This document shows, piece by piece, positions 24,840 to 36,539 of a DNA stretch of 64,000 nt. The stretch spans positions 1 to 64,000 of the forward strand of contig NZ_JAQBOD010000062.1 of assembly GCF_028288205.1 (NCBI RefSeq), written 5' to 3'. Every line of letters begins with the position of its first letter. The stretch's first letter is position 1. The notes under the pieces are model-generated. The model ran no database searches. It saw only the letters and a list, made by a program, of their open reading frames with translations, and was not told the DNA's origin. Source of the stretch: Mucilaginibacter sp. Its GTDB lineage: Bacteria > Bacteroidota > Bacteroidia > Sphingobacteriales > Sphingobacteriaceae. Both the position numbers and the translations under genes were made by a program.

Positions 24840-25826
24840 CTAAAGCCATTCATTTTCTTTGTACCACTTAAGTGTTTCATATAGGCCGTCTTCAAGCCCA
24901 TATTGCGGATAAAAGCCAAGATCTTGTTTAGCTAACTCGATACTGCACGACCAATTAACCGCTGTAAGCTCGTTAAGTTTTTCAATATTTAAAATGGGAG
25001 CTTTATTCCTCAAAGAACTTACTTTTTCTGAGATCACAGCTATTAATTTTACAAAGTTTACCGAAAGATGAAACTTAATGGTTTTTATACTTAATATATT
25101 TTTAGCCGTATGGCCCAATTCATACCTGTCATAAAAGTTATCATCACTTAAATTGTAAGTTTGCCCACTTCCACGATACAATGCCCTTATACTTGCCTTT
25201 GCCAGGTCGGCAACGTATATAAAGCTTAATTTTTGTTGTGTTTTGCCAATGTAAGGTTCAATATGTTTTGTTAATTGCTTAAAGAATATAAATATCCCGG
25301 TATCGCGTGGACCATAAACGGCGGTTGGCCTTAATATAGTATAGTTTAAACCGGTAATAGTTTTTAGTTTTCTCTCGGCCAATAATTTGCTTTTGCCGTA
25401 TGCTGTGATAGGATGGGGTTTTGTTTCTTCAGTTATAATACCCGTTAAAGCTTTAAGCGGACCAACAGCAGCCAGGCTGCTTATTAAAATAAACTTTTTA
25501 AAATTACCGCCCAATTCAGCCGCCGCTTTTGCTATATTAAACGTGTATTCAGCATTTATCAACTCATATTCGGCTGCAGACATTGCACGGGTAATACCGG
25601 CAGCATGTATTATATAATCGTATTGTTTTTCTTGTAATTCTTTTTTTAGAGCTGGCAGGTCAGCATAGTCTAAATAAGTATATTGAATATCCAGATCTTT
25701 TAAGTGATCTATCAAGCTGCTTTTTCGTACTGCTGCAAATACCTCTAAATTATTTTGTAATGCTTCAATGATCAGATGGTATCCAACAAAGCCGCTCGCC
25801 CCGGTTATTAAAACCTTTTCTTTCAT
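24840..25826 (-). CDS. NAD-dependent epimerase/dehydratase family protein, ceramide reductase (CerR) candidate
   Basis: Extended SDR of 328 residues: TGASGFVGYHLI (NAD(P) loop), HAAGITRA, SSLAAVGP, active-site YGKSKLLAE (YxxxK), RPTAVYGPRD. The subgroup resembles the Caulobacter-type enzyme that reduces 3-keto-ceramide after N-acylation. Its start overlaps the stop of the GNAT gene (ATGA, 4 bases), so the two are translationally coupled. A nucleotide-sugar epimerase is the generic alternative, but no sugar-nucleotide gene is near. Confidence 0.75.
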   Translation of the reverse strand: MKEKVLITGASGFVGYHLIIEALQNNLEVFAAVRKSSLIDHLKDLDIQYTYLDYADLPALKKELQEKQYDYIIHAAGITRAMSAAEYELINAEYTFNIAKAAAELGGNFKKFILISSLAAVGPLKALTGIITEETKPHPITAYGKSKLLAERKLKTITGLNYTILRPTAVYGPRDTGIFIFFKQLTKHIEPYIGKTQQKLSFIYVADLAKASIRALYRGSGQTYNLSDDNFYDRYELGHTAKNILSIKTIKFHLSVNFVKLIAVISEKVSSLRNKAPILNIEKLNELTAVNWSCSIELAKQDLGFYPQYGLEDGLYETLKWYKENEWL

Positions 25827-26941
25827 ATCGTCTTTTCGTAGATACGGTATGTTTTGTAGGGGTTACCTTTAATAGCTTCGATGGCTTTATTTATCATCAC
25901 GTTATTTTCCAGCGTCCATCCGGCATCAGCTGTGGTATAACCTTTGCGTTTATATTCCTTAATAATAGTACCGTATAAACAGGCCTCAATACCCATTTTT
26001 CTGTAACCTTCAATTACGCCAAGCGCATATATTCTTATCCCGGTTATTTTGCTTTTGTTAAATAGCAGTTTAAATATGCCGGTAGGTAGTAAGCGCCCCC
26101 TTTTAATGGTTTTAAATATCTCATTATAATCGGGCAAGGCTATACCGAAACCTACAATTTTGCCTTCCTGCTCGGCAATTAAACAAAAATCGGGGTCAAG
26201 TATTAATTTAAGGTCTTTTGCCAGGTAATCAAATTCTTCATCGGTTAACGGTACAAACCCTGTATTTTTATCCCACGCATTATTATATACTTCCCGTAGG
26301 TTAATGGTTTCCTGCTTAAAATTCTTCAAATTTACTTTGCGGATAATGATATTGCTTCTTTTTAAACGCTCCTGCAGGGCATCTAACAGCTTTACGGATT
26401 TATCATCATAAGCTTGACCTTTCCAATTCCAGGCAATGAGGTCTATTTGTTTAGAAAATCCTAAGTTTTCAATCAGATCGGCGTAGTAGGGGGCATTATA
26501 CGTAAACATTAAAACTGGCGGGCTATCAAATCCTTTAATTAATAATCCACAAGCTTCATTTGTAGAAAAATTTACCGGCCCTATAAATTTTTCTGTTACA
26601 CCTTTGCCCTTCAACCAATCTGCAGCTACTTTAAAAAGCATTTTGGCTGTTTCCTGATCATTTATACAATCAAAAAATCCAAAAAAACCATCATTGGCAT
26701 GATTGTACTCGTTATGGCTATTATTTAATATAGCAGCGATACGGCCGGTAATTTTATCATCCTCATAAACTAAAAAACCTTGAAGTACATTATGCTTATG
26801 GAAAGGATGTTTGGTTAACAGGTCCCGTTGTGCTATAAATAATTCAGGAACGTAGTTGGGGTCGTCTTTGTAAAGATCATGCGGAAAATCAATAAATGCT
26901 GTAAGTTCTTGTTTTGAATTTACGGGTATTATCTTTTTCAT
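25823..26941 (-). CDS. GNAT-fold N-acyltransferase-like protein, bacterial ceramide synthase candidate
   Basis: The 372-residue soluble protein starts MKKIIPVNSKQELTAFIDFP and contains DPNYVPELFIAQRDLLTKHP, IGPVNFSTNEACGLLIKGFD and a GNAT-like acyl-CoA half (FCLIAEQEGKIVGFGIALPD, ALGVIEGYRKMGIEACLYGT). The C-terminal DAGWTLENNVMINKAIEAIK is a hallmark of this family. In Caulobacter a protein of this type acylates 3-ketosphinganine (bCerS). Gene order here, spt - GNAT - SDR, matches the chemical order. The assignment rests on context plus fold; many relatives are annotated only as hypothetical. Confidence 0.7.
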   Translation of the reverse strand: MKKIIPVNSKQELTAFIDFPHDLYKDDPNYVPELFIAQRDLLTKHPFHKHNVLQGFLVYEDDKITGRIAAILNNSHNEYNHANDGFFGFFDCINDQETAKMLFKVAADWLKGKGVTEKFIGPVNFSTNEACGLLIKGFDSPPVLMFTYNAPYYADLIENLGFSKQIDLIAWNWKGQAYDDKSVKLLDALQERLKRSNIIIRKVNLKNFKQETINLREVYNNAWDKNTGFVPLTDEEFDYLAKDLKLILDPDFCLIAEQEGKIVGFGIALPDYNEIFKTIKRGRLLPTGIFKLLFNKSKITGIRIYALGVIEGYRKMGIEACLYGTIIKEYKRKGYTTADAGWTLENNVMINKAIEAIKGNPYKTYRIYEKTI

Positions 26942-26973
26942 GCAGATGACGGAAATTTTATAGGCTATATATA

Positions 26974-27008
26974 AAAAGTGCGGCTATTTATTAAACAGCC
27001 GCACTTTT
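26974..27008. terminator. Bidirectional hairpin between spt and the GNAT gene
   Basis: Arms AAAAGTGCGGCT and AGCCGCACTTTT around an 11-base loop, A-rich on one side and T-rich on the other. It suggests that spt is at least partly terminated before the downstream lipid genes. Confidence 0.85.
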
Positions 27009-27021
27009 AAATGATTTTATG

Positions 27022-28587
<1,566 letters not shown>

Positions 28588-29916
28588 ATGAAAAAACTAC
28601 ATTTATTGTTAATAATTAATTTAACATTAATTTTACCTACTATTCTTTTTGCACAAACAGGTGCAGATAGTATACCTAATGTTATCACTTTAAAACAAGG
28701 TGTAATTTTCGCATTACGCAATCAACCGGTGGTTAGGCAGGCAGCCATTGATCAACAGATCAATGAAAGAGATATAAAGATAGGTTTAGCAGGTTGGTTG
28801 CCGCAGATTAATTCGTCTGGTGCGTATAACCATTATTTTAAAGGCAGCCCGGTTGCTTCTACAACTCCGGGTGTGGTATCAAATATTGATGAGTATTCAA
28901 GCCTGGGTTTACAAGCCAGCCAGATTATATATAATAATGATGTGTTACTGGCAGCAAAAACGGCAAATTACTCCCGTTTATATTATAAGCAAAACACACT
29001 AAGCAGTCAGATAAATGTAGTATCTGATGTTAGTAAGGCATTTTTTGATGTGCTATTATCGCAAAAGCAATTAAATATTATTAATGAAGATATTGTAAGG
29101 CTGCAAAGGAGTTTAAAGGATGCTTATAACAGGTACCAGGCCGGCGTAGTTGATAAGATAGACTATAAGCAAGCTACTATAGCACTTAATAGCGAACTGG
29201 CTACCCGTAAACAAACTGCTGAATCTATTAATAGTAAGATGGCATACCTGAAACAAATAATGGGTTTAAATCCGCAGGCTAAAATAACATTAGCCTATGA
29301 TTCTACCGGTTATGAAAAGGAAGCTTATATAGATACCAATCAAACCCTGAATGTAAATAATCGCATAGAATATCAGCAACTGCAAACCGAAAAGAATTTA
29401 AAGAATTTAAATGTTAACTATTATCGTTTAGGATTTTTACCATCATTATCTGCCGTTGGCAGTTATAATTTGGTATACTTAAACACCAGGGTATCTGAAC
29501 TGTATAACAATTCTTTTCCAAGCGCTTATGCAGGTTTAAGTTTATCACTGCCTATATTTCAGGGAGGTAAACGCCTGCAAAATTTAAGTAAGGCCCGGTT
29601 ACAGGTTGAACGTGCCAGTCTGGATATTGTTAACTCACAAAATACTATTAATACAGAATATATACAAGCATTGGCAAGTTATAAGAGTAATTATACTAAC
29701 TGGCAAATACTAAAACAAAACGTAGACCTGGCTACAGACGTATACAACGTAGTGAGCTTACAATACCGGGAGGGTATTAAAACCTATCTGGATGTAATAG
29801 TAGCGCAATCAGATCTGCGGACGTCTGAGCTTAATTATTATAATTCGCTTTTTCAGTTATTATCAAGCAAAATTGATTTAAAAAGGGCATTAGGTATACT
29901 TAGTGTTGACCAGTAA
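28588..29916 (+). CDS. TolC-family outer-membrane efflux protein
   Basis: 442 residues: signal peptide (cleavage near ILFAQ), then two long helical repeats typical of the outer membrane factor family (LKQGVIFALRNQPVVRQAAI, QLNIINEDIVRLQRSLKDAY, YQAGVVDKIDYKQATIALN; second half YREGIKTYLDVIVAQSDLRT). It forms the trimeric exit duct of a tripartite pump. It is first in an operon with the adaptor (68 bases on) and RND permease genes. The pump's substrates are unknown. Confidence 0.93.
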   Translation: MKKLHLLLIINLTLILPTILFAQTGADSIPNVITLKQGVIFALRNQPVVRQAAIDQQINERDIKIGLAGWLPQINSSGAYNHYFKGSPVASTTPGVVSNIDEYSSLGLQASQIIYNNDVLLAAKTANYSRLYYKQNTLSSQINVVSDVSKAFFDVLLSQKQLNIINEDIVRLQRSLKDAYNRYQAGVVDKIDYKQATIALNSELATRKQTAESINSKMAYLKQIMGLNPQAKITLAYDSTGYEKEAYIDTNQTLNVNNRIEYQQLQTEKNLKNLNVNYYRLGFLPSLSAVGSYNLVYLNTRVSELYNNSFPSAYAGLSLSLPIFQGGKRLQNLSKARLQVERASLDIVNSQNTINTEYIQALASYKSNYTNWQILKQNVDLATDVYNVVSLQYREGIKTYLDVIVAQSDLRTSELNYYNSLFQLLSSKIDLKRALGILSVDQ

Positions 29917-29984
29917 AATATAAAGTAAACAACTATCTGCAGTAATGCAGTAAATAAAACACTCACAACTATTACATTCTACTA

Positions 29985-31121
29985 ATGAGAAAAAAGTATA
30001 TATTTTGGTTAGCCCCTGTTGCAATGTTAGCGTGGGTATCATGTAAAGATAAAGCAAAACAAGATGCTCCATTACCGCCTATTCCTGTAAATATTGCTAC
30101 GGCCGTAAATGCTGATGCTGTTTATTATGACCAGTATCAGGGAACTGTTGTTTCACTAAATACTGTGGAACTGCGCAGTCAGGTTTCCGGGTTTATAACC
30201 GGCATATTTTTTAAAGAAGGCGAGGTGGTGCAAAAAGGTAAGGCATTATATGAAATTGACAGGCGCAAATTTCAGGATGCATTAACCCAGGCACAGGCAA
30301 ATTTATACAATGCAAATGCCAACTTAGATAAAGCTAAAAAAGATGTAGACCGCTATACTATGTTGTTGAAAAACGACGCGGTAGCACGCCAAACCGTTGA
30401 CCAGGCAACTGCTACTTATGAAACAAGTAAAGGCCAGGTAGAAATTGCCAAAGCTGCTGTTTCATCAGCAAAAACAGATCTTTCTTATTCAATTATAGCT
30501 GCACCGGTTACCGGTCGTATCGGTATATCACAGGTAAGATTAGGTTCACAGGTTGTTGCAGGTACAACCTTGTTAAATACCGTGTCGAGCGAGAATCCTA
30601 TAGGTGTTGATGTTGTGATTAACGAACAAGACATTAACAGGTTTTATAACCTGCAAAGAAGAAGTACTGATTCTACCTTTAAACTCCAATTATCTGATGG
30701 TGTGACCACTTATAATAAACCGGGTAAAGTTTTAGCTATAGATAGGGGAGTGAATAACCAAACCGGTACTATAAAAGTACGTGTGCAGTTCCCTAATGAT
30801 CAGGCTTTGCTAAAAGATGGTATGAGTTGCGTATTAAAAGTATTGAATAACGAATCCGGTAATCGTGTACAAATCCCTTATAAGGCTGTATCCGAGCAAA
30901 TGGGCGAATTTTTCGTATTTATATCGCAGGATACCATAGCAAAACAACAAAAGGTTAAATTAGGCCAGCGTGTTGGAGCAAATGTTGTAATAATGGATGG
31001 GATAAAAGCAGGGGATAAGGTAATTACCGAAGGTTTTCAACGCTTGCGCGATGGTGGAAAAATTACTTTAGGTATTCCTGCACAAGCCCCGGCCGGCCAG
31101 GCAAAGCAACAAGCAAAGTAA
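29985..31121 (+). CDS. RND efflux periplasmic adaptor (MFP), probable lipoprotein
   Basis: 378 residues. The leader MRKKYIFWLAPVAMLAWVSC carries a lipobox Cys at residue 20. Biotin/lipoyl-like halves are EVVQKGKALYEIDRRKF and IAAPVTGRIGISQVRLG, flanking a helical hairpin (ALTQAQANLYNANANLDKAK). The beta-barrel and membrane-proximal domains follow, ending GDKVITEGFQRLRDGGKI. It links the TolC-like and RND proteins. It ends 28 bases before the permease gene. Confidence 0.93.
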   Translation: MRKKYIFWLAPVAMLAWVSCKDKAKQDAPLPPIPVNIATAVNADAVYYDQYQGTVVSLNTVELRSQVSGFITGIFFKEGEVVQKGKALYEIDRRKFQDALTQAQANLYNANANLDKAKKDVDRYTMLLKNDAVARQTVDQATATYETSKGQVEIAKAAVSSAKTDLSYSIIAAPVTGRIGISQVRLGSQVVAGTTLLNTVSSENPIGVDVVINEQDINRFYNLQRRSTDSTFKLQLSDGVTTYNKPGKVLAIDRGVNNQTGTIKVRVQFPNDQALLKDGMSCVLKVLNNESGNRVQIPYKAVSEQMGEFFVFISQDTIAKQQKVKLGQRVGANVVIMDGIKAGDKVITEGFQRLRDGGKITLGIPAQAPAGQAKQQAK

Positions 31122-31149
31122 CCCGGGTTTTTTATAAAAAACAATAAGA

Positions 31150-34100
31150 ATGATCGCAGATACCTTTATACGAAGACCAGTTACAGCTATTGTTATATCA
31201 TTAGTAATAGTTATAGTTGGTATAATATCTATTACCAGCCTGGCAATTGGCCAGTATCCTGAAATTACGCCACCAACAGTAAATATAACCGGCAATTATA
31301 CAGGGGCCGATGCATTAACGGTTGAGCAAACGGTTGCCACGCCTATTGAGATCCAGGTGAATGGAACGCCCGGCATGACTTATTTGCAAAGTAACAGTAC
31401 CAGCAATGGAGCTCTAAGCATGACCGCTAATTTTGAGGTAGGTACAGATATTAATATTGCCGCGCTTGACGTTCAGAATCGGGTGGGTATTGCCACACCA
31501 ACTCTACCGCAAGAAGTGCAGCGTTTGGGTTTAACTGTACGTAAGCGTAACCCCAGTATTTTAATGCTGGTAGCAATATATTCGCCAAAGGGTACTCATA
31601 ACGTAACATTTACAGATAATTATACTAATATATTTGTACGCGATGCGCTTTTGCGTTCTAAGGGTGTGGGCGACGTATTTACCCGTGCTGACGATTTTAG
31701 TATGCGTATCTGGCTTAAGCCCGATAAACTGGCTGCTTTAGGCATGACGGCTGCTGATGTTACCGCTGCTCTGCAAGAACAAAATGCACAGGTGGCAGCC
31801 GGTACCGTGGGTTCAACTCCGCAAGAGAAAGGTCAGCCATTTGAGTATACTGTTCTTGTACAAGGCAGGCTATCCAAACCATCTGAATTTGAAAATATAG
31901 TTGTACGTACACAGCCCAATAGTGGTGCTGTAGTGCATTTAAAAGATGTTGCCCGTGTTGAGTTGGGTAAATTTAACTATGCAGGTAACTCTTATGTTGA
32001 TAATAAACGCGCATCATACCTTTTAGTTTATCAGGCACCAAATAGTAACGCGCTGGAAACCGCCGACAATGTATACGCCACCATGAACGAGCTTAAAAAA
32101 GCTTTCCCGGCGGATATAGATTATGTGGTTCCGTTCGAGTCTGTAACGGTGGTTAAAGTATCGGTACATGAGGTTATTATAACGCTATTAATTGCCTTGT
32201 TACTGGTAATTATAGTAGTATACCTGTTTTTACAAAGCTGGCGCACAACGCTAATACCTGTATTGGCTATTCCTGTTTCTATTATTGGAACTTTTATATT
32301 CTTTATACCGTTACATTTTACCATTAATACATTAACCCTGTTTGGTTTCGTATTAGCTATTGGTATTGTGGTGGATGATGCCATTGTGGTGGTTGAGGCT
32401 GTGCAGCATTATATGGACGAAAAAAGCATGTCGCCAAAAGAGGCTACCGTACATGCCATGCAGGATATATCTGCGCCTGTTATTGCCATTGCGCTCATTC
32501 TGGCTGCAGTATTCGTTCCGGTTGGTTTTATACCGGGTATAGTAGGGCGGCTTTACCAGCAGTTTGCTATAACTATTGCTATATCTGTATTAATATCTGC
32601 ATTTGTAGCGCTTTCATTAACACCGGCACTATGTACGTTAATATTAAAACCACATAAGCTTGATAATAAATCAAGGGGTATTGATAAATTCTTCTTTAAA
32701 TTTAATAGCTGGTTTGAGCGTGTTACCGGCAAATATCGTAACGGTGTTCACCGGGGTATTAAAAACTCGAAATTTGTTATTGTAATACTGGTATGTATTG
32801 TAATAGGCACCATCCTGTTATTTAAAGGTAAGCCAAGCGGATTTATACCTACCGAGGATGAAGGGCGTATTTATATCACTTATGATCTGCCCGAAGCCTC
32901 ATCAACAGAAAGAACTGTAGCTGTTTTACACCAAATGATGAGCGTTCTTGATAGCATACCTGAAGTGGGTCATTATGCCGCATTAGGCGGATTGAATGTG
33001 GTGAGTTTTGCAACCAAGTCAAACAGCGCCACCATATTTATGCAGCTTAAACCCTGGGATGAACGTAAAAAAACATCGCAGGAACTGGTAGGGGTGTTAA
33101 CGGCCAAATTGGCAAGGTTTAAAGAAGCCAACGTGGTGGTAATTCCGCCGCCGGCTATACCCGGCTTGGGTAGTACGGCAGGTTTCTCTTTTATATTAGA
33201 AGAAAAGCAAGCCGGGGGCGACATTAAAAACTTTGAAAATGTATTAAAGAACTTTATTGCCGAAGTTAATAAGCGCCCCGAAATTGGTAAAGCATTTTCT
33301 TTCTTTACAGCGCGTACACCGGCTTATCAATTGGTTATAGACAGGGAAAAGGCAAAAAGATTAGGCGTGCAGTTATCTGATATTAACTCCGCATTGCAAA
33401 CTTATATGGGTAGTGCATATATAAACGACCTTACACTATATGGCCGTACATTTCGTGTGGTGGCCCAGGCTGATACAAACTATCGTACCAATATTCAAAA
33501 TATAGGGCAGTATTTTGTTCGTAACCAGGCAGGTACAATGGTGCCATTAAGCACTTTAACATCTTATAAGATTATTGAGAATGCACCGTTAATATCACAT
33601 TATAACTTATTTAGGGCAGCAGAAATTGATGGTAATCCTAAAGCCGGCTATAGCAGCGGAGACGCTTTAAACGCGTTGGAAGAAGTCGCGGCTAAAACCT
33701 TGCCGCAAGGTTATGGTTATGAGTTTTCCGGCTTAAGCCGTGAAGAAAAATTATCCGGATCAAAAACCGTTTATATTTTTGCTCTGTCTATAGGGTTTGT
33801 ATTCCTGTTCCTGGCTGCCTTATATGAAAGCTGGTCTGTACCATTCTCGGTATTGTTAGCAGTGCCGCTTGGGGCGTTTGGGGCGATACTATTCTTAACT
33901 TTTAATACGAGTTTAGATAATAATGTATATGCGCAAATAGGTTTAATAACACTCATAGGCCTGGCTGCAAAAAATGCTATTCTGATAGTTGAGTTTGCCA
34001 AAGAACGTGTAGACAGGGGTGTGGAATTAGAGAAAGCCACACTTGAAGCTGTACGGCTGCGCTTACGCCCGATCATTATGACGTCAATGGCGTTTATATT

Positions 34101-34320
34101 GGGTGTGCTGCCACTTGTTTTTGCATCGGGCGCAGGCGCGGTAGCACGTAAAACAATAGGGTGGACCGTATTTGGCGGTATGCTTGCAGCAACGTCATTG
34201 GCTATTTTTATAGTGCCTGTATTATTTTTCCTGATAACCCGTTTTGCTTATGGTAAAAAGAAACTGGCAGAACTGGAGGCAAATTACAAGCCGGATCCCG
34301 AACATGACCCTCAGATATAA
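31150..34320 (+). CDS. RND multidrug efflux permease (HAE1/AcrB-like)
   Basis: 1056 residues, the usual size for AcrB-type pumps. Features: N-terminal FIRRPVTAIVISLVIVIVGI (TM1), two large periplasmic loops, TM4 FVLAIGIVVDDAIVVVEAV with the proton-relay Asp pair, and the TM10 GLAAKNAILIVEFAKE Lys. C-terminal FGGMLAATSLAIFIVPVLFF. It exports hydrophobic compounds using the proton gradient together with the two upstream products. A strong terminator follows, and no regulator gene is adjacent. Confidence 0.96.
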   Translation: MIADTFIRRPVTAIVISLVIVIVGIISITSLAIGQYPEITPPTVNITGNYTGADALTVEQTVATPIEIQVNGTPGMTYLQSNSTSNGALSMTANFEVGTDINIAALDVQNRVGIATPTLPQEVQRLGLTVRKRNPSILMLVAIYSPKGTHNVTFTDNYTNIFVRDALLRSKGVGDVFTRADDFSMRIWLKPDKLAALGMTAADVTAALQEQNAQVAAGTVGSTPQEKGQPFEYTVLVQGRLSKPSEFENIVVRTQPNSGAVVHLKDVARVELGKFNYAGNSYVDNKRASYLLVYQAPNSNALETADNVYATMNELKKAFPADIDYVVPFESVTVVKVSVHEVIITLLIALLLVIIVVYLFLQSWRTTLIPVLAIPVSIIGTFIFFIPLHFTINTLTLFGFVLAIGIVVDDAIVVVEAVQHYMDEKSMSPKEATVHAMQDISAPVIAIALILAAVFVPVGFIPGIVGRLYQQFAITIAISVLISAFVALSLTPALCTLILKPHKLDNKSRGIDKFFFKFNSWFERVTGKYRNGVHRGIKNSKFVIVILVCIVIGTILLFKGKPSGFIPTEDEGRIYITYDLPEASSTERTVAVLHQMMSVLDSIPEVGHYAALGGLNVVSFATKSNSATIFMQLKPWDERKKTSQELVGVLTAKLARFKEANVVVIPPPAIPGLGSTAGFSFILEEKQAGGDIKNFENVLKNFIAEVNKRPEIGKAFSFFTARTPAYQLVIDREKAKRLGVQLSDINSALQTYMGSAYINDLTLYGRTFRVVAQADTNYRTNIQNIGQYFVRNQAGTMVPLSTLTSYKIIENAPLISHYNLFRAAEIDGNPKAGYSSGDALNALEEVAAKTLPQGYGYEFSGLSREEKLSGSKTVYIFALSIGFVFLFLAALYESWSVPFSVLLAVPLGAFGAILFLTFNTSLDNNVYAQIGLITLIGLAAKNAILIVEFAKERVDRGVELEKATLEAVRLRLRPIIMTSMAFILGVLPLVFASGAGAVARKTIGWTVFGGMLAATSLAIFIVPVLFFLITRFAYGKKKLAELEANYKPDPEHDPQI

Positions 34321-34322
34321 AT

Positions 34323-34364
34323 AAACAAGAAAGCCTTTAGCAAAAACTAAAGGCTTTCTTGTTT
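34323..34364. terminator. Terminator of the tolC-MFP-RND operon
   Basis: Perfect 18-bp arms (34323-34340 and 34347-34364), core GAAAGCCTTTAG / CTAAAGGCTTTC, 6-base loop and T-rich end, right after the RND stop codon. Confidence 0.92.
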
Positions 34365-34700
34365 ATTTGTCAAAATTATAGTTGTTTATGGTTAAGCATT
34401 AATAGTGGTACAGTTATTTTATTAAAAAAGGCAGTTTATAACATACATATTGCATGCTAAAAGAGCCAACATTAATTAGTTTAATAAAAAATCAAACAGA
34501 AATTAATTTATTATAACATTTAAAAATGTTAGTTATTCTTAGTTGATTATCAGTTGTTAAGCTATTAACAATTGTTAATAACAGGTAATGTAACTACAGG
34601 TGAAGAACATGTTAAATAATTAAAGATTTGGCATACTGGCAAAGTATTTGTTTAGGTGCTAATAATATTATTTACATCTATTTACTAAAAGAACACAACA
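34365..34700. other. Intergenic region upstream of the outer-membrane barrel gene
   Basis: 336 very AT-rich bases without a gene. They include a 14-bp palindrome TTAACAATTGTTAA (34565-34578) and a small AACATTTAAAAATGTT hairpin. Either could be a regulator site for the outer-membrane protein gene downstream. No standard promoter boxes were confidently identified. Confidence 0.45.
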
Positions 34701-35261
34701 ATGAAAAAGTTAACAAAATTAGCGGTCGCAGCCTTAACCGGCGTAGCGCTATTAATCGGAAGCAATGCAAAAGCACAAATAATTACCCCAAATAAGCTTC
34801 GTTTGGGCATTGGTGTAGAAGGGGGTTTGGTAACCGGTAATGCCCATAATTATTCAAATAGCGAATTAGGTGGTACAGCAAGATTGCAATATGGCTTGTC
34901 AAATAACCTGGCCATCACACTTACCTCTGGTTACTATAATTTTTTTGGAAAACAACAACCTAATAGTACTGTAAACTATCAATCTTTAGGTATGATTCCA
35001 ATAAAAGGCGGTATTAAAGCATTTTTTACTCCCAACCTTTATTTTGGTGCCGAAGTGGGTGCTGGTATTGAAACCAAAACATTTTTACCTCAAGGCGTAA
35101 ATCAAGATTTTGTTGCCAAGGATACCAAACTGATCGTATCGCCTGCACTTGGATATGCCAGCAAACATTGGGATGTTGGCGTACGTTATGAAAACTTTTC
35201 AGGACAAAGCAATAACTACGGTTTAGTTGGTTTACGCTTAGCTTATGGATTGGGATTGTAA
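34701..35261 (+). CDS. Small outer-membrane beta-barrel protein
   Basis: 186 residues with signal peptide (MKKLTKLAVAALTGVALLIG, cleavage after AKAQ). The mature protein is a series of about eight amphipathic strands (RLRLGIGVEGGLVTGN-like opening, AITLTSGYYNF, NLYFGAEVGAGIE, HWDVGVRYENFSG, YGLVGLRLAYGLGL) ending in an aromatic-poor but barrel-like final strand. It resembles OmpW/OprF-type eight-strand barrels, but no specific function can be assigned. Confidence 0.75.
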   Translation: MKKLTKLAVAALTGVALLIGSNAKAQIITPNKLRLGIGVEGGLVTGNAHNYSNSELGGTARLQYGLSNNLAITLTSGYYNFFGKQQPNSTVNYQSLGMIPIKGGIKAFFTPNLYFGAEVGAGIETKTFLPQGVNQDFVAKDTKLIVSPALGYASKHWDVGVRYENFSGQSNNYGLVGLRLAYGLGL

Positions 35262-35279
35262 TAAATTACAAAGCATTTT

Positions 35280-35329
35280 ATCAACAGAAAGACCCCATTT
35301 GTATATACAAATGGGGTCTTTCTGTTGAT
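35280..35329. terminator. 50-bp perfect palindrome, bidirectional terminator between convergent genes
   Basis: Two 25-base arms pair without a mismatch (left arm begins ATCAACAGAAAGACCCCATT) with no separate loop. It lies between the convergent barrel and aminotransferase genes and would terminate both. Confidence 0.8.
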
Positions 35330-35345
35330 AATGGATTACATATTG

Positions 35346-36539
35346 CTATTTCAATTTGCTCAGAGCTTCTTTAATACGTGCCATAGCTTCAATTAACGTG
35401 TCTTCGGAAGCAGCGTATGACATACGGATAGATTTTTTATCGCCAAATGAATCACCGCCTACGGTTGATACATGTGCCTCTTCCAGCAAGTAAATACTTA
35501 ATTCATCCGCATCATTAATAGTTTTGCCATTATAGCTTTTGCCAAAATAGTAAGTCACATCCGGAAAGAAATAAAACGCGCCATCCGGAAGGTTTACTTT
35601 TACGCCGTCAAGTTCTGTCATTAATTTATAAACAATATCACGGCGTTTTTTAAATGCTTTGAGCATTTCAGCCACGCTTTCTGACTCGGTTTCGTAAGCA
35701 GCAATACCCGCGCGTTGCGAGATAGACGACGCGCCCGATGTTATTTGTCCCTGTAATTTGTCACAGGCTATTGCTATTTCTTTATTCGAGGCCGAGTAGC
35801 CTAAGCGCCAACCGGTCATTGCAAAGCCTTTTGACCATCCGTTTATTACAATTACACGATCTTTTACACTGTCAAACTGTGCTATTGATTCGTTCTTTCC
35901 AACAAAATTTATATACTCATATATTTCGTCAGACATTATGTAAACGTTTGGATGTTTTTCAAACACTTTAACTAACGCTTCTAATTCGCTCTTGCTATAA
36001 ACGCTTCCTGTTGGGTTACAGGGAGATGAAAACATAAATAATTTTGTTTTGGGCGTAATGGCAGCTTCTAACTGTTCGGGAGTGATCTTAAAATCGGTAT
36101 CTACAGTTGTTTCAATAAAAATACTTTTGCCCTCGGCCAATTTTACAAGTTCTGAATATGAAACCCAGTAAGGTGTAGGTATGATAACTTCTTCGCCCGG
36201 GTTTACCAAACACAATAAAACATTAGCTATTGATTGCTTGGCGCCTGTTGAAATAACTATCTGGCTAAAATCATAATCCAATCCATTCTCTTTTTTCAAT
36301 TTAGCAGCAACAGCTTTTCTTAGTTCCGGATAACCTGAAACAGGGGTGTAATAAGTATAATTATCATCCATCGCTTTTTTAGCGGCTTCTTTTACATACT
36401 TAGGAGTATTAAAATCCGGTTCACCAAAGCTAAGGTTGATCACATCAACACCTTTAGCGGCAAGTTCGCGGCCCAATTTGGCCATTTTCATAGTAGCTGA
36501 TTCTGACAGGTTATTGATCCTGTTACTTAATGCACTCAT
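35346..36539 (-). CDS. Class I/II pyridoxal-phosphate aminotransferase (aspartate aminotransferase, subgroup Ib)
   Basis: 397 residues of fold type I. Landmarks: VINLSFGEPDFNTP near residue 35, YYTPVSGYPELRKAVAAKLK, FMFSSPCNPTGSVYSKSELE, SDEIYEYINF, PLP Lys in INGWSKGFAMTGWRLGYSAS and RMSYAASEDTLIEAMARI. The sequence fits the AspAT Ib group that transfers amino groups between aspartate and 2-oxoglutarate, some also acting on prephenate. Monocistronic. Confidence 0.9.
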   Translation of the reverse strand: MSALSNRINNLSESATMKMAKLGRELAAKGVDVINLSFGEPDFNTPKYVKEAAKKAMDDNYTYYTPVSGYPELRKAVAAKLKKENGLDYDFSQIVISTGAKQSIANVLLCLVNPGEEVIIPTPYWVSYSELVKLAEGKSIFIETTVDTDFKITPEQLEAAITPKTKLFMFSSPCNPTGSVYSKSELEALVKVFEKHPNVYIMSDEIYEYINFVGKNESIAQFDSVKDRVIVINGWSKGFAMTGWRLGYSASNKEIAIACDKLQGQITSGASSISQRAGIAAYETESESVAEMLKAFKKRRDIVYKLMTELDGVKVNLPDGAFYFFPDVTYYFGKSYNGKTINDADELSIYLLEEAHVSTVGGDSFGDKKSIRMSYAASEDTLIEAMARIKEALSKLK

